From NCBI GenBank assembly GCA_002007465.1, contig LNAC01000019.1:1724344-1788343 (forward strand): 64,000 nucleotides of DNA. Direction: 5' to 3'. This DNA is from Ailurus styani (taxonomy: Eukaryota; Chordata; Mammalia; Carnivora; Ailuridae). The stretch's first letter is position 1. Each line of letters starts with the position of its first letter. A program made the translations under genes and the position numbers. The notes under the pieces are model-generated. The model was given only the letters and a program-made list of their open reading frames with translations. It was not told where the DNA came from and did no database searches. Shown piece after piece: positions 48,930 through 59,412 of this stretch.

Positions 48930-49560
48930 ACATTCCTTCTGTTGATTGCTGCATAACAGCCCTCTTCAAAGCTTCGGAGTCTCAAACCACTGCCATTCTA
49001 CTACACTCCTAATTTTCTGGCTCAGGTGTTTGGGCATGGCATAGCACATAGCAGGAATGATCAGCCTCAGCCAAGGTCAAGTCAAATGGCTGGAGATGGC
49101 TGGGAGAGTGACTGGGGCCATGGATCTGAAACCTCAGTTTGGGCTCTCAGATGGGTTCCTCAGATTTGCCCACTAGAGCATGGGGTGATCAACCTGTTTT
49201 TCCACACATCTGATGCCTGGGATGAGAAGGCTGGAAGAGATGAGGCTGAGTGCGCATCTCTCTCCCTCTTTCTTACACAGCCTCCCTACCTACACAGGGC
49301 TTCTTCTCAGCCTGGCATTCTCAAGGTAGCTGGCCTTCTCCACAAAAGCCAACTTCCCCCAAAAGGAGAACTCCAAGAAGAAGGGAATGGAAGTGGTCAA
49401 CTCTTCAAGCTACAGTTAAGAGTAACTTCTGCTGCAGTCAATGACCAAAGCAACCCAAGGATCTACCACGATCTAAGGGAAGGAGACAGATTCTCTTATC
49501 TCTATGGAAGGAGTGTAAAAGAATTTGCAGTCATCTTTATGTAATCTATCACAAAGAAAC
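48930..49560. repeat. Ancient interspersed repeat, family unassigned
   Basis: 'gttgattgctgcataacagc' at the left and 'agtgtaaaagaatttgcagt' at the right match both ends of a common old mammalian repeat. The 172-residue open frame at 49026-49544 lies entirely inside it and is most likely accidental. Confidence 0.5.
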
Positions 49561-50154
49561 ACATTTATTTCATTTCTTCATCTGATATCCTGTACAACCA
49601 GATGATAGTTTGGATACAACCAAAATAAGCATGTCCAAAGTGACTTCACAATGTAAGCACTCCGCAAAAAACGTGCTCGATAGGTCATACATACAAATAC
49701 TTCTCTCACCACTGCTTCAAGTTTTTGTCATCTAAGGACAAGATAGCCCTACAAGGGGTTCATTCATCAGAAAGGAAGGACATGGAAGAATAAGGAGCTC
49801 AAACTCAAAAAAGAATCAGACTCATTGTTAAGGTTCTTCAAACTGAAGCCTGGTTTCTCCAGCAATTTCCAGTTTCTTCCAGTAGATGAGTCAAGTTGAC
49901 AGATATTGCTATACTCTGAGATTTGTTTTTTGTATTTGTTTATTCTATAATGTAAATTTAAGTATGTGATAGTTGGCTTTAAGTCAAAGAAGTATAAATG
50001 AACCATAACCTCCCTATCTTAATAACACTGTTGATGAGGGTACTGACACATGGAATACCAGAAAAATACTGAGTCCCCTCCTCCACCCCTCCAAGATAAT
50101 CACTGCCAACAGCTTCTTTGATTTCTTCTATGAAAAATTTAAAAGTTTACGCAT

Positions 50155-50200
50155 GTGCCTGCATACATGCACACACGCACACACACACAAACACACAGAG
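50155..50200. repeat. (CA)n-rich stretch
   Basis: Interrupted CA repeats, 'cacacgcacacacacaca' at the core. Confidence 0.85.
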
Positions 50201-50334
50201 TTTCTAGGTACGTATTTTAACACACAGAAAATCATAATAGAGATACAGTTCCAAGCCTCAATTTTTAACTATTCAACTAGTAACTAAATGATTCCTATGG
50301 AACATATAATGTTCTGGACATTGGAAGTAATTAA

Positions 50335-50405
50335 GCACAAAGGCCCTGAGGGAGAAACATGCCTGGCATGTTCCAGGAATGCCAAAGAGGCCAAGATGAC
50401 CGCAG
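50335..50405. repeat. L2-like fragment
   Basis: 'aaggccctgagggagaaaca' and 'tgcctggcatgttccaggaa' match an old L2-type 3' region. Confidence 0.5.
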
Positions 50406-50514
50406 TCATGAGGGTATGAAAGAAAAGTTGAGTCAATAAATAGCATGAGATTTTTTTTAAAATTTAATTCAGAGACAGTACATACCAGTGTTTTAGATAT
50501 CATTTTCAGTATGT

Positions 50515-51060
50515 TCATTTATTAGTGCTGAATAAGAAATTACCACAAACTCAAAGCCTAAAAACAACACATTTACCACTACTGTGTTTTCTGATTCTTG
50601 ATGTGTATAAGAAAGCTATCATTTCTCTCAGTTTCCAAGAGTTAGGAGTCCAGGCACATCTTAACTGGGTCCCTCTGCTCAGGTCTTGACTCACAAAGCC
50701 ATAATCGAAGTATCTGCCAGCCAGCATTACAGAGGCCAAACTGGGGATAAATCTGCTTCCCTGCTCAAGTGGATTGTTGGCAGAATTCATTTCCTTGCAG
50801 TCAGGACTGAGGATTCTGACTTTTTGATGAACATGGGCTAGAGACTCCCCAGTTCCCTGCTTTGTCAAGGTCCTCTCTGAAGGCAGTTCCCAACACGGCT
50901 ATCTGCTTCTTCCGGGCCAGCAAGAACCTCTGTCTCCAGTCTGCTCCCACGGAGTCTTCTATAACAAAACCATCATGGGGGAAACAGCCCATCACCCCAT
51001 ATTCTACTGGTGAAAATCAAGCCACAGGTCCCACAGGCATCCAAGGGCCTAGACCACAGT
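50515..51060. repeat. Ancient interspersed repeat, family unassigned
   Basis: 'gaaattaccacaaactcaaa', 'ttaggagtccaggcacatct', 'tggattgttggcagaattca', 'tttccttgcagtcaggactg' and 'aagccacaggtcccacaggc' follow the order of a well-known old mammalian element. No coding content. Confidence 0.55.
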
Positions 51061-51204
51061 GCCACCTTAGCGTACATCCACCACACTCAATATCAGTGCT
51101 TATGAGTCCATTCTTGTTAGTGGGTTGCTGGGCATTTCTCCTTATGGCCATTCTGCAATTTATTTAACCCTCTTCCCTGCCACCGAAGGCTGTTTCTGAT
51201 TTTT

Positions 51205-51871
51205 TTTTTTAAGTCTTTCATACAATTTTATTTTCCTCCCTTCAACCATAATGATAGGATTTCCAAATTTTGTCTTAACCAGAAGGTCTGTAAACACAGG
51301 CTTATCCAGCCCACTTATAAGCAAGGCAAATGTTGCTTCTTGAAATGGTCCCACCAGGGAACCTCTGGTCATCCAACCCAAGTCACCTCTTGCCTGGTTT
51401 TATCTTCACTATACTGTGTGGCCACTTCACTGAATCTTTTTTTTTTTTAAGACTTTATTTATTTATTTGACACAGAGAGAGAGAGGTCACTAGTAGGTAG
51501 AGGCAGGCAGAGAGAGAGAGAGAGGGAGAAGCAGGTTCCCTGCTGAGCAAAGAGCCTGATGCGGGAGTCGATCCCAGGACCCTGAGATCATGACCTGAGC
51601 CGAAGGCAGAGGCTTTAACCCACTGAGCCACCCAGGAGCCCCCACTTCACTGAATCTTATTCGAGACTAACTTTTCTATGGCTTCCATGATTTTCCCATG
51701 TTTTTCACACAGAATGTGTTTGACCTTTACTGCATGACCACCACCTTTGGGACCCTGAGCCTTCTTGTTAAAACTGTCACTCCCAGAGGCTGCTCCCCTT
51801 CCCCCCCTTTACCAGAACCACTTTTTCGCTTGGGCAGCATCTTCGGAATTTGTGGCAGAACCCTCAACCTA
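51205..51871 (-). pseudogene. PIN4: PIN4 (parvulin-14) processed pseudogene, split by a SINE
   Basis: Minus-strand retrocopy of the mRNA for PIN4, a small nuclear/nucleolar peptidyl-prolyl cis-trans isomerase of the parvulin type. The start codon is at 51840-51838, followed by [11 protein letters not shown]. Further down the catalytic domain gives [19 protein letters not shown], then KPVFTD and IIMVEGRK. Introns are absent. An AATAAA-type signal precedes an A tail (T run at 51205-51210), and the 12-bp repeat 'tttctgattttt' flanks it at 51193-51204 and 51872-51883. At least three frameshifts and a CAN-SINE at 51439-51641 kill the frame. Confidence 0.93.
51439..51641 (-). mobile_element. Young CAN-SINE inserted in PIN4 pseudogene, 17-bp TSD
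   Basis: The reverse complement is a near-consensus SINE of the 'aaagcctctgcc' subfamily. The perfect direct repeat 'ccacttcactgaatctt' lies at 51422-51438 and 51642-51658. The repeated bases are PIN4 coding sequence, so the SINE came after the retrocopy. Confidence 0.97.
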
Positions 51872-52062
51872 TTTCTGATTTTTGCACTGAGAGGTATGGT
51901 GGACGTGCAGTAGCAGTGAACATGCTCTACATTTTTGCAAAATCTTGACACTTATCCATAGAGTACGTTGTAACAGAGAGATGGCTTAAAAGCAGGAGGT
52001 CATTCTAAGCCTTGCTGGACACTGCAAACCATCGCAAAAAGTCCATTCCAGCTCACACACAC

Positions 52063-52326
52063 TCATTTCCTCCTCTCGGAGACTTCCCTCAGTTCTCGGT
52101 ATAACTTCCTAGCTTTCTTCAAATAGGTGGTCTTCATCTCTTCATTTAGCCTTACATACCGGTGATCTATCTCTTCTTGATTTAGGCTTACATTCAGGCA
52201 ATTCATCTTTCCGGATAACATTGATAATAGGGCCTGCTCTCCCACTGTATTTTCTGATGCCTTGTGGTATATAAGGGAGCTATCGATCTTGGTAATTACT
52301 TTTAATCCTTTTTCCCAGTGAATCAT
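52063..52326 (-). CDS. Unidentified open frame, 87 codons
   Basis: This minus-strand frame starts MIHWEKGLKVITKID. It ends in a charged, helix-prone tail containing KTTYLKKARKLYRELREV. An upstream stretch in another frame (near 52330-52440) also looks protein-like, containing EVVWKLEGGKFALFTGVI, which suggests a frameshifted retrocopy or an old exon. It lies between the PIN4 pseudogene and an old L1 and matches neither. I do not recognise the family, and chance remains possible. Confidence 0.28.
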   Translation of the reverse strand: MIHWEKGLKVITKIDSSLIYHKASENTVGEQALLSMLSGKMNCLNVSLNQEEIDHRYVRLNEEMKTTYLKKARKLYRELREVSERRK

Positions 52327-52489
52327 TTTAGTGTATGTAAGAGCTCTTCAGTCTGCTCTCTGGGGCTATCTATGTGTATAATCACACCCGTAAATAACGC
52401 AAACTTTCCCCCTTCCAGTTTCCAAACCACCTCATATTGCTTTCTCGCTTTTCTTGTCTAATAATTCTAGAACAATAGTAAGAGTATTA

Positions 52490-54360
52490 GTAAGAGTAAC
52501 AATTAGTAAGAGTAAGCCAAGTCATGATTTCAACATCTTAAGTGTTTCAATAATTAAACAGAATACTAATTTAAGGATTAAAATACACATTTTAGATCAT
52601 CTTAAGGAAGTACCCACAATTTCTGTTTTACTAGAATACTTCCCTAGGAATTACGTAGATTCTGTCACATGCTTTTAGGCATCTGCTGTAAGATTTTCTC
52701 CTCTGATTTAATAATATGATATATTAATGTATTTCATAATATTGAGCCACCCTTGTATTTCAGAAATGAAGTCAGCTTAGATTGAAATATTACACAAAGT
52801 ATTGTTATTATTTGCTGATGTATTATTTAAGGTTTCTGCACAATATGCTTAAGTAAAACTGATCTACAACTTGATCTCTGACAGGCTTCGGCACTGGTGC
52901 CCTACCACTGTCATAAAAAGAATTTGAAACTCTCCTCTTTTATGGTGTGGATCAGTTTAAACATTAACAGATTAAATGGTTTCTTCCAAGTTTAAAATTT
53001 ACCTGTGAAAATATCTGTGCCCAGTGCTTGCTGGGGATGGCAGCTCTTTTAAAGTTCCAATTTCTTTATTAGTTCACTAATTTTATTCTGATTTTCAAAA
53101 TTCTGTGCACTGCATATCTATAGTTATTTCCACATTTGTTTCTATTTATATATGTGAGCTTTCTCTCCCACCCGTTTTTCTTGACTAGCTTAGCCAAGAA
53201 AATCTGTTTTATTTTATGCTCCCCACTCCACCAAAAACGCAAGAGGTTTTATAAAAAACACTTTTTTTCCTAATTAATTTCATCTTTTATATTTCTTAAT
53301 TTCTTCAAATTTGGGGGAAGTGGGTGGAAGTGTAACTTGTTTCATTCTTTCTGGCTTGATTATCCATTTCCCTCAGAACATAATTTCTGTACGATTCTTT
53401 AGGTTTTGCTATTCTTGTTTTCACAATATTTTTCTAGGTATTCTGCATCTTTTTTATTTCTATTTTAATCCATGAATCATGAAAGTTTTTAAATTTCCAG
53501 ATGAACAGGGCCTTTTCTTTTCCCCCCTTCTAATTCCCAGATTCAGAGTATTACAGATCAGGGGGAAAAAAATGGTCTGTGTTATTTCTACCTTCTGAAA
53601 TTTGGGGTTTTTCTTTGTGGCCAAAAAGAGATACTCAAAACCTCTGAACACTGCTTTATTGTCTTCTAAGCTGCTGTAGGAAAATATGAAGCAACCAGAT
53701 GTATCCTCCTAATGGATTTTCTATTTTTCTTTAAAATCTAATAACTGAATCACAGTTTGTCCTTTTATGGTTAATTCTGAAGAACTTAAAGTCAGAACTG
53801 AGGTTTCCTGAAATTCAATGAGTGTTCTGATGAGATTAAGGCCTCACTTTGATTCAGAAAAAAGTTCTCATCTGTTTTATCATTAAGATTATTTCTATTC
53901 CATGCATTTCATTCTGTACCACCGTGGTGACCTGTAACAGGTCAGTTTTGCCCTCCATCTGTTTCCTTGACTTATTTTACCTGTCTCTCTCCTTTCACTG
54001 ACCACGACTGTTTCATCAATGATGGGAATTTAATGTTTTATTCTATCCCTTTTGATATGTTTTAATTTGTTCATTTGTTTTAAAATACCGTGTGTGTCAG
54101 TCTGTTCTCTTAGCTCCACAAATACCTTTAAAAAAAATCTTCCTTAATTGTTTTATTTTTTCAACTCCCACTTCATTAACTATTTAATTCTTCCGCAGAG
54201 ACAAATTTTAGTAAGTTCATTTCTTCTCTTCCTTAGATCAGTATTTCTTTCAAAATAGATTCTTCTGCTACAGTTTACGTTTTCACCCCTCCTGCTGCAA
54301 TACATTCATATAGACTCCACACTGGATATTTTTGGTTGGTTGATTTCAATTCTACTTGTG
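52490..54360 (-). mobile_element. Old L1 ORF2 fragment, minus strand
   Basis: The forward text reads as antisense L1 ORF2: 'tattgagccacccttgtatt', 'gacaggcttcggcactggtg', 'tttcttgactagcttagcca' and 'ttttaatccatgaatcatga' in the expected order from RT back to the endonuclease. Strongly diverged, with no open frame of note. Confidence 0.6.
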
Positions 54361-54499
54361 TTCTAAATGGGCAGCTTTGTCAACACTTTATTCACACACA
54401 ACACCATGGGTGACACGTCCTTGAATCTCTTCCCATGTTGTGGGGGTCTGTTTTCTTCTTCCACACACGACAGTACTGACTGCCCGGCATTCTGGAGCT

Positions 54500-54895
54500 G
54501 GAGAACGGTGTGTTCGTCTGCTTGGGCTGCCACGACAGAACCCCACAGACTGGGTGGCTCCAACAACACAAATCTATTTTCTCACAGTTCTGGAGCCTGG
54601 AGATCCAAGCTCAAGGTGCCAGCAGGGCCTGCTGCTCCCCAGGCCTCTCTCTTGGGCTTGTAGGTGGCTGCCTTCTCACTGCGCCCTCACACGGCCTTTC
54701 CTCTGTGCATGCACAACCCTGGTGTCTTTTCCCATTCTTATATTGGATGGGGGCCACATCCTTATGACCGCATTTAATCTTAATTCCCTTTTTCAAAGAC
54801 TCCCAGCCCCAAAACGCCCCTCCACTGTGGGTCAGGGCTTGAACATTCTGAGAGGACACAGCTGGCCCATAACCAATGGGGATGGGGAGGACAAG
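54500..54895. repeat. Ancient interspersed repeat, family unassigned
   Basis: 'cttgggctgccacgacagaa', 'ccccacagactgggtggctc', 'ttctcacagttctggagcct' and 'ccttatgaccgcatttaatc' belong to a very common old mammalian repeat. The open frame of 218 residues at 54440-55096 lies mostly within it and is judged spurious. Confidence 0.6.
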
Positions 54896-56984
54896 GGTGC
54901 AGCCGGGACTGCACACGACCTGGTTTTTCACCTCATCTCTGGTTTTGCCAAAATGCCTCTGTGTTCAGTCCCCTGCCTGGGCTGCCCACAATTCCAGCAG
55001 AGGCCCTGGCCCTTTGGCCCCTGCTGGGAGTCTCTACCCTTTCTGACTGCTATCACCACTCCCTATCATTCTCCAGGCAGAAGATGGACCAGGTAAGAGA
55101 CATGACTTCTAGACGCTCACGTCACAAGCTATCAGGGTGGGAAATGGCATTCCTCTCTCCACTCTCGGGGTTCATTTTTCCCATCTTCTTCTATTAAATG
55201 CAAGGCTGACCAAACCATCTTCCACACCTGCCTCCAAAAAGGGATTCTGAGGATCACGTATGCATCTGTTCCATATCACATCTGTGAAAGGCGAAGTTAG
55301 AGTCAAACAGATGTGGTCCATGCCAAATTTTAAAAATGTCACTTGCTGGTCTCCAGCCTTTTCTTCCATTTGATACCAAGGTGTTATTCTTTTCTTTTAA
55401 CTGACTTTGGTTTATATTATAAGATTTTGAGATCTGAGTTTGCTATCTTAAAGCATGTGTTCGAGGTACCTGTTTTAGATAAGAAATACTCCTGGTAAAG
55501 ACCTAAGTAAAAGGTAACACACCATCACATGTAGAAACCTATAACTTGCCAAACTTACTCTCACGTTGTGCCAAAGGGCCACATATTTTTATTAAGTTAT
55601 TTCACCGTCACCCAAGTTTATTTCCCCAAAGCAGGGGTTCCTGAGGTTTCTTGCAGACTTTGGTATTAGTGTATACCCTCAAATCATCTGTGAATAGTAT
55701 ATATGCACTTGCATTTTTTCTTTTTTAGAAAATGAGATTGTTATCTTTAATCAGATTCTGAAAGAAGTATGAAACATAAAAACTTGTTAGGAATCACTGA
55801 CCTACAGTAATGAGCAGGAAAGTTGCCAAGAACAGAAAACAATGGAGAATTAAAAACCATTTATAAGAGTTTGGATTCATCCAAATAATAAAGTCAAGTG
55901 AAAGAGTTTTCTTTTAAGTTACATGGAATTTGGATAAAGCCCAGAGAACTTCCAAAAAGTTCAACCACAGGTGATCCTAGGCATTGCAGGTAACAAGTCC
56001 TACAGAAATTTTGGAATAAAAGGAGTAGACACAAGAAACAATTATCATTCCGAGGACCCTTCCACATCAATCCATCAGAAAGTACAGCTTACTCTGAGCT
56101 TATTAGCACATTAAACACAAATGACCTAATTCCTTCATTAAATTTTGAAAATGATGACTAATCCTCTTAGTAGTCATGTCCTGCATTTCCATCTAAACAG
56201 AAATGACATTCTAGAGAAATCAAGGGTTTAAAGGCTTTCCTGGAGAAAGAATGTCTCCATTTTCACTTATTGCTGAGTTAGGGAAAGAGAAACAATTACC
56301 TCAAAAGAAGCATAGCCTATAAATAAATTCTATTCTCAATATACAAAACAAGCAAAGTTGATTCAGCAACAAATTAAAGAGAACAGGAGGCAGATACTGA
56401 GATCATATACTCAAGATTATGATCCAGATTCTGTGTGAGTTCCTGATGTACACTGTTTCTTTATGTGAATATGTACAGCACTGCTATCATTTACAAAGCA
56501 TTATAAATCTTCCTCAAAACCTATTAGTCCAACCACTTTAGAGGTTTGGTTTGGCACAATCTACAGTCTGCAGCCCATGTGCACTTTTGGTAATTAAGAA
56601 TAAGTAATAATGATGACAAACAACCCACCAGCTGTGCAATGATTAATAAGAACTGTCTTATGCACACAACCAGGCACTGGCATGTGTGGCTCAAGCAACT
56701 ATATAAAGCTCATGACTTTATGAAATCAAATACAGAGATTTCCTTTCTTACTCCTACACATTCCAACAGAGACATACGTAAGCACTTTTGTACAATTTAA
56801 ACTTGGAGCTATCCATGTACTAATATTGACTGAAACACTATGCATCATTTAAGCTTAAAAAGAAAAAAATATGGTCTTGTTTTTCTTGGGACAGTAGAAA
56901 GACCACAAAGAATTTTCTAACTGTGTGGCTTAACTGCCTGACATCCTTTTTGGAACAAGGCAGACTGTCAATGAATAAAGCAAG
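54896..56984. other. Unique DNA
   Basis: No repeat or supported exon. 'attctccag' then 'gcagaagatggaccag' then 'gtaagagac' near 55070-55100 looks like a tiny plus-strand exon, but it is too short to call. Confidence 0.35.
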
Positions 56985-57180
56985 CTGTGTGACCTTGGGT
57001 AAGTTAATTTCAACTCCCCAAGCTTCCGTTTCCTGCATTAGACTGTAAATTGCAGAGAAAACAATACTACCTAAAAGAAAATGAACAAACAAACAAGCAC
57101 ACAACTAATACTACCTACCCTCTCAGGGTTGGCTGGCTGATTTGTGGGTCGTCTGAACGAGAGCTGGCCAGTGACTGGAA
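56985..57180 (+). repeat. MIR SINE
   Basis: 'gctgtgtgaccttgggtaag', 'aagcttccgtttcctgcatt' and 'ctaccctctcagggttggct' follow the MIR order. Confidence 0.65.
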
Positions 57181-58064
57181 CATCAGGTACTCAAGAAGGC
57201 CTTAGTGCCGAACATCTGCCCTACGCAAATTAGATGCTTAGGAAAAGGAATTCTGAATTTTACAATTCCGTCCACTAGCTCTCCTGCAGGCCTAGCTCAC
57301 TGCTGTGAATGGAATGGGTAAATACCTTCTGAAGAAACAACTGAGTTGATTCACAAAGGAATGCCTAGTACCAAAGCCTTCAAAGTATAGAAATGATCTT
57401 AACCTGGCTTTGGACAAAGAGAGCTACAGGCTTCTTGTAGGTCCAAACTCCAAACACACAATCCTCAGGCCAGGTTACTAGAACTCCACCACTATGTCAG
57501 AGTTTGTTACACACTGGACTTCCAGAAAGCAAGATCTGCTTTTTTTTTTTTTTCCCCTTAATCTTCTGTGCCTATCCACACAGTACAAGGCATGAAGGAG
57601 CAACTTAATAGATGTTTGGAGAATGAATTGGTAAGTGCATAAAAGAAAAGATGCCAACACCAAATATCAGATCATTTAACTTCTATCATGAATAATTTGA
57701 GATATATATACAAGTAAAAAATAATATAATAAATTCCTATGCGCACATCACCTAACTTCATCAATCATTAACTGATGGCTGGCTTAATTCATCGATATCC
57801 CTAGATTATGTTGGAGCAGATTCCAGACTTACTACAGGTTGCTTAGTACAGGAGGTTTAAGTAATTAGATTTTACTTAAAGTAAATTCTAGACTAGTCTA
57901 GCAGAGTCTAGAATTAAAGACACTTGTATCTCTACAGTAACAAGAAACAATACTATGTAAAGATCAATAGAAGTCACTATCTGGTCAAGAGAGGAGCTGT
58001 AACACAAACAAAAGGAAATCAAACCCTTCCTCTAAATCACTACTGGCTAGATGGTACTGGTAGT

Positions 58065-58069
<5 letters not shown>
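57181..58069. other. Unique DNA with a 14-bp palindrome
   Basis: A perfect palindrome 'ctagactagtctag' lies at 57888-57901. Otherwise featureless. Confidence 0.4.
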
Positions 58070-58105
<36 letters not shown>

Positions 58106-58106
58106 C
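58070..58106. repeat. (GA)n microsatellite
   Basis: About fifteen GA units, with one AA interruption near the right end. Confidence 0.95.
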
Positions 58107-58279
58107 AATAATACTACAAATATCTGCATGAGGAAAAACAATGACTTGGGAGGAAGAACACAGTGTTAATGTTGGATGACAAGCTCACCTAACAAATCCT
58201 CATCAAAGGCTATAGATTTTTTTTTTAACTTTTTAAAACTATTTAATAAAAGGATTTTTTAGAGAAAAATCCAGAAGAT

Positions 58280-59412
58280 TAGTCGGGTGCAGATCTGAGG
58301 GGAGTCAATGTCAGCCAGACACTACGAAGCCCGGGTCAAGGTGAAAAGGCGGGTTTTGACCAGACGCCAAGGAGAGAGGGCAGGACAGACAGGGCATCAC
58401 CTTGATCCCTGAGAAAATGTGGGGCCCCCAATGATAACACTCGATAGAGCTGAAGGGTGAGAACAGAAATAAAACTGACAAAACTGACTCCTGCCCTTTG
58501 GGGTCATTCTCAAGGAGACATCAACCAACCGGAAAGTTAAAACAAGGAGGGCTTTTAAGGGACTTTTCATCCTGTGCCAAATTAATCCAGCGACATAAGG
58601 CTGCATGGCTTGAAATTTACTTGACCTGCACTGACCACATTCGCCTCGATTCCCATGCTCCTCAATGAAGTTAATCCTGGACTTCCTAATAGGGCTGACA
58701 ACACACACTTCCCCAACAGCATGGAGAAGACACTTCCAAAGAAAAAGAGAAAAGGCCCTAAATCCCAAAGACAGAGAACATCCTCACAGGAGAGACAGTA
58801 ACTCACAGTCACCCCTGCCCTCAAGCTCCTCACCCCAGCAGTTAGAAGATGCCCAGTGTGTAGAAGAGAATAAACACGGCAGGCCTAAGATGGGCATCCT
58901 TAGAAAGGCCTGCTTGCCAAGTTGGCCCTTGGTTGATGTGTGGGAACGAGGCTGGTAAACAGTTCTTTAAACTGATAGAAAACATTCCCTGTAAGGTTAG
59001 GATGGCCCACCATGCCTATACTGTTTGTACACAAATGTGCATACGTGGGGGTTATGTGGAACACCTGCTTTCTGTCTGGGATTATGGAATTCTGGTATAT
59101 GGTGGGCAAAGGATGCCTATGTGACTACGTCCCAGTAGGCGTTGGTCTCCAATGGGCTTTCCTGAACAGAACTATCAAACACATGTTACTGCGTTTTCAG
59201 GGCTGGAGGAAGAGTCTGTTCCATGTGACCTCTCCTGGGAGGGGAGAACATAAGCAAAACGGCATGGGGACTCCTCCAGATTCCACCCAGGGGGTCTTCT
59301 TCTTCTGTGTCCTTACTACATTGCTGTGAAGAATCTGGCTGTGAGTACAACTTTGTGCCCTTCCAGCACATCCCCAAACACGGGGGTAGTCTTGGGGACC
59401 TCAGACACAGCT
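58280..59412 (+). mobile_element. ERV/LTR fragment, family unassigned
   Basis: The right part ends like an ERV LTR: 'tgctgtgaagaatctggctg', 'tgagtacaactttgtgccc' and 'gtagtcttggggacctcaga' run up to 'cacag'. The left part ('ttaatcctggacttcctaat', 'ctttaaactgatagaaaaca') looks like the same element. Open frames on both strands are short and contradictory. Ends and class are uncertain. Confidence 0.45.

Noticed and set aside
49026..49544. 172-residue open frame on the plus strand
   Set aside because: Lies wholly in an old interspersed repeat. No start context, homology or splice support.
54440..55096. 218-residue open frame on the plus strand
   Set aside because: Mostly inside a common ancient repeat in GC-richer DNA, where stops are rarer. 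Two other frames are open over the same DNA.
55070..55105. Possible tiny plus-strand exon with AG and GT edges
   Set aside because: Only about 16 nt, with no partner exon on that strand.
57888..57901. 14-bp perfect palindrome
   Set aside because: Noted, but one such site in 64 kb is not surprising and no known factor site is implied.
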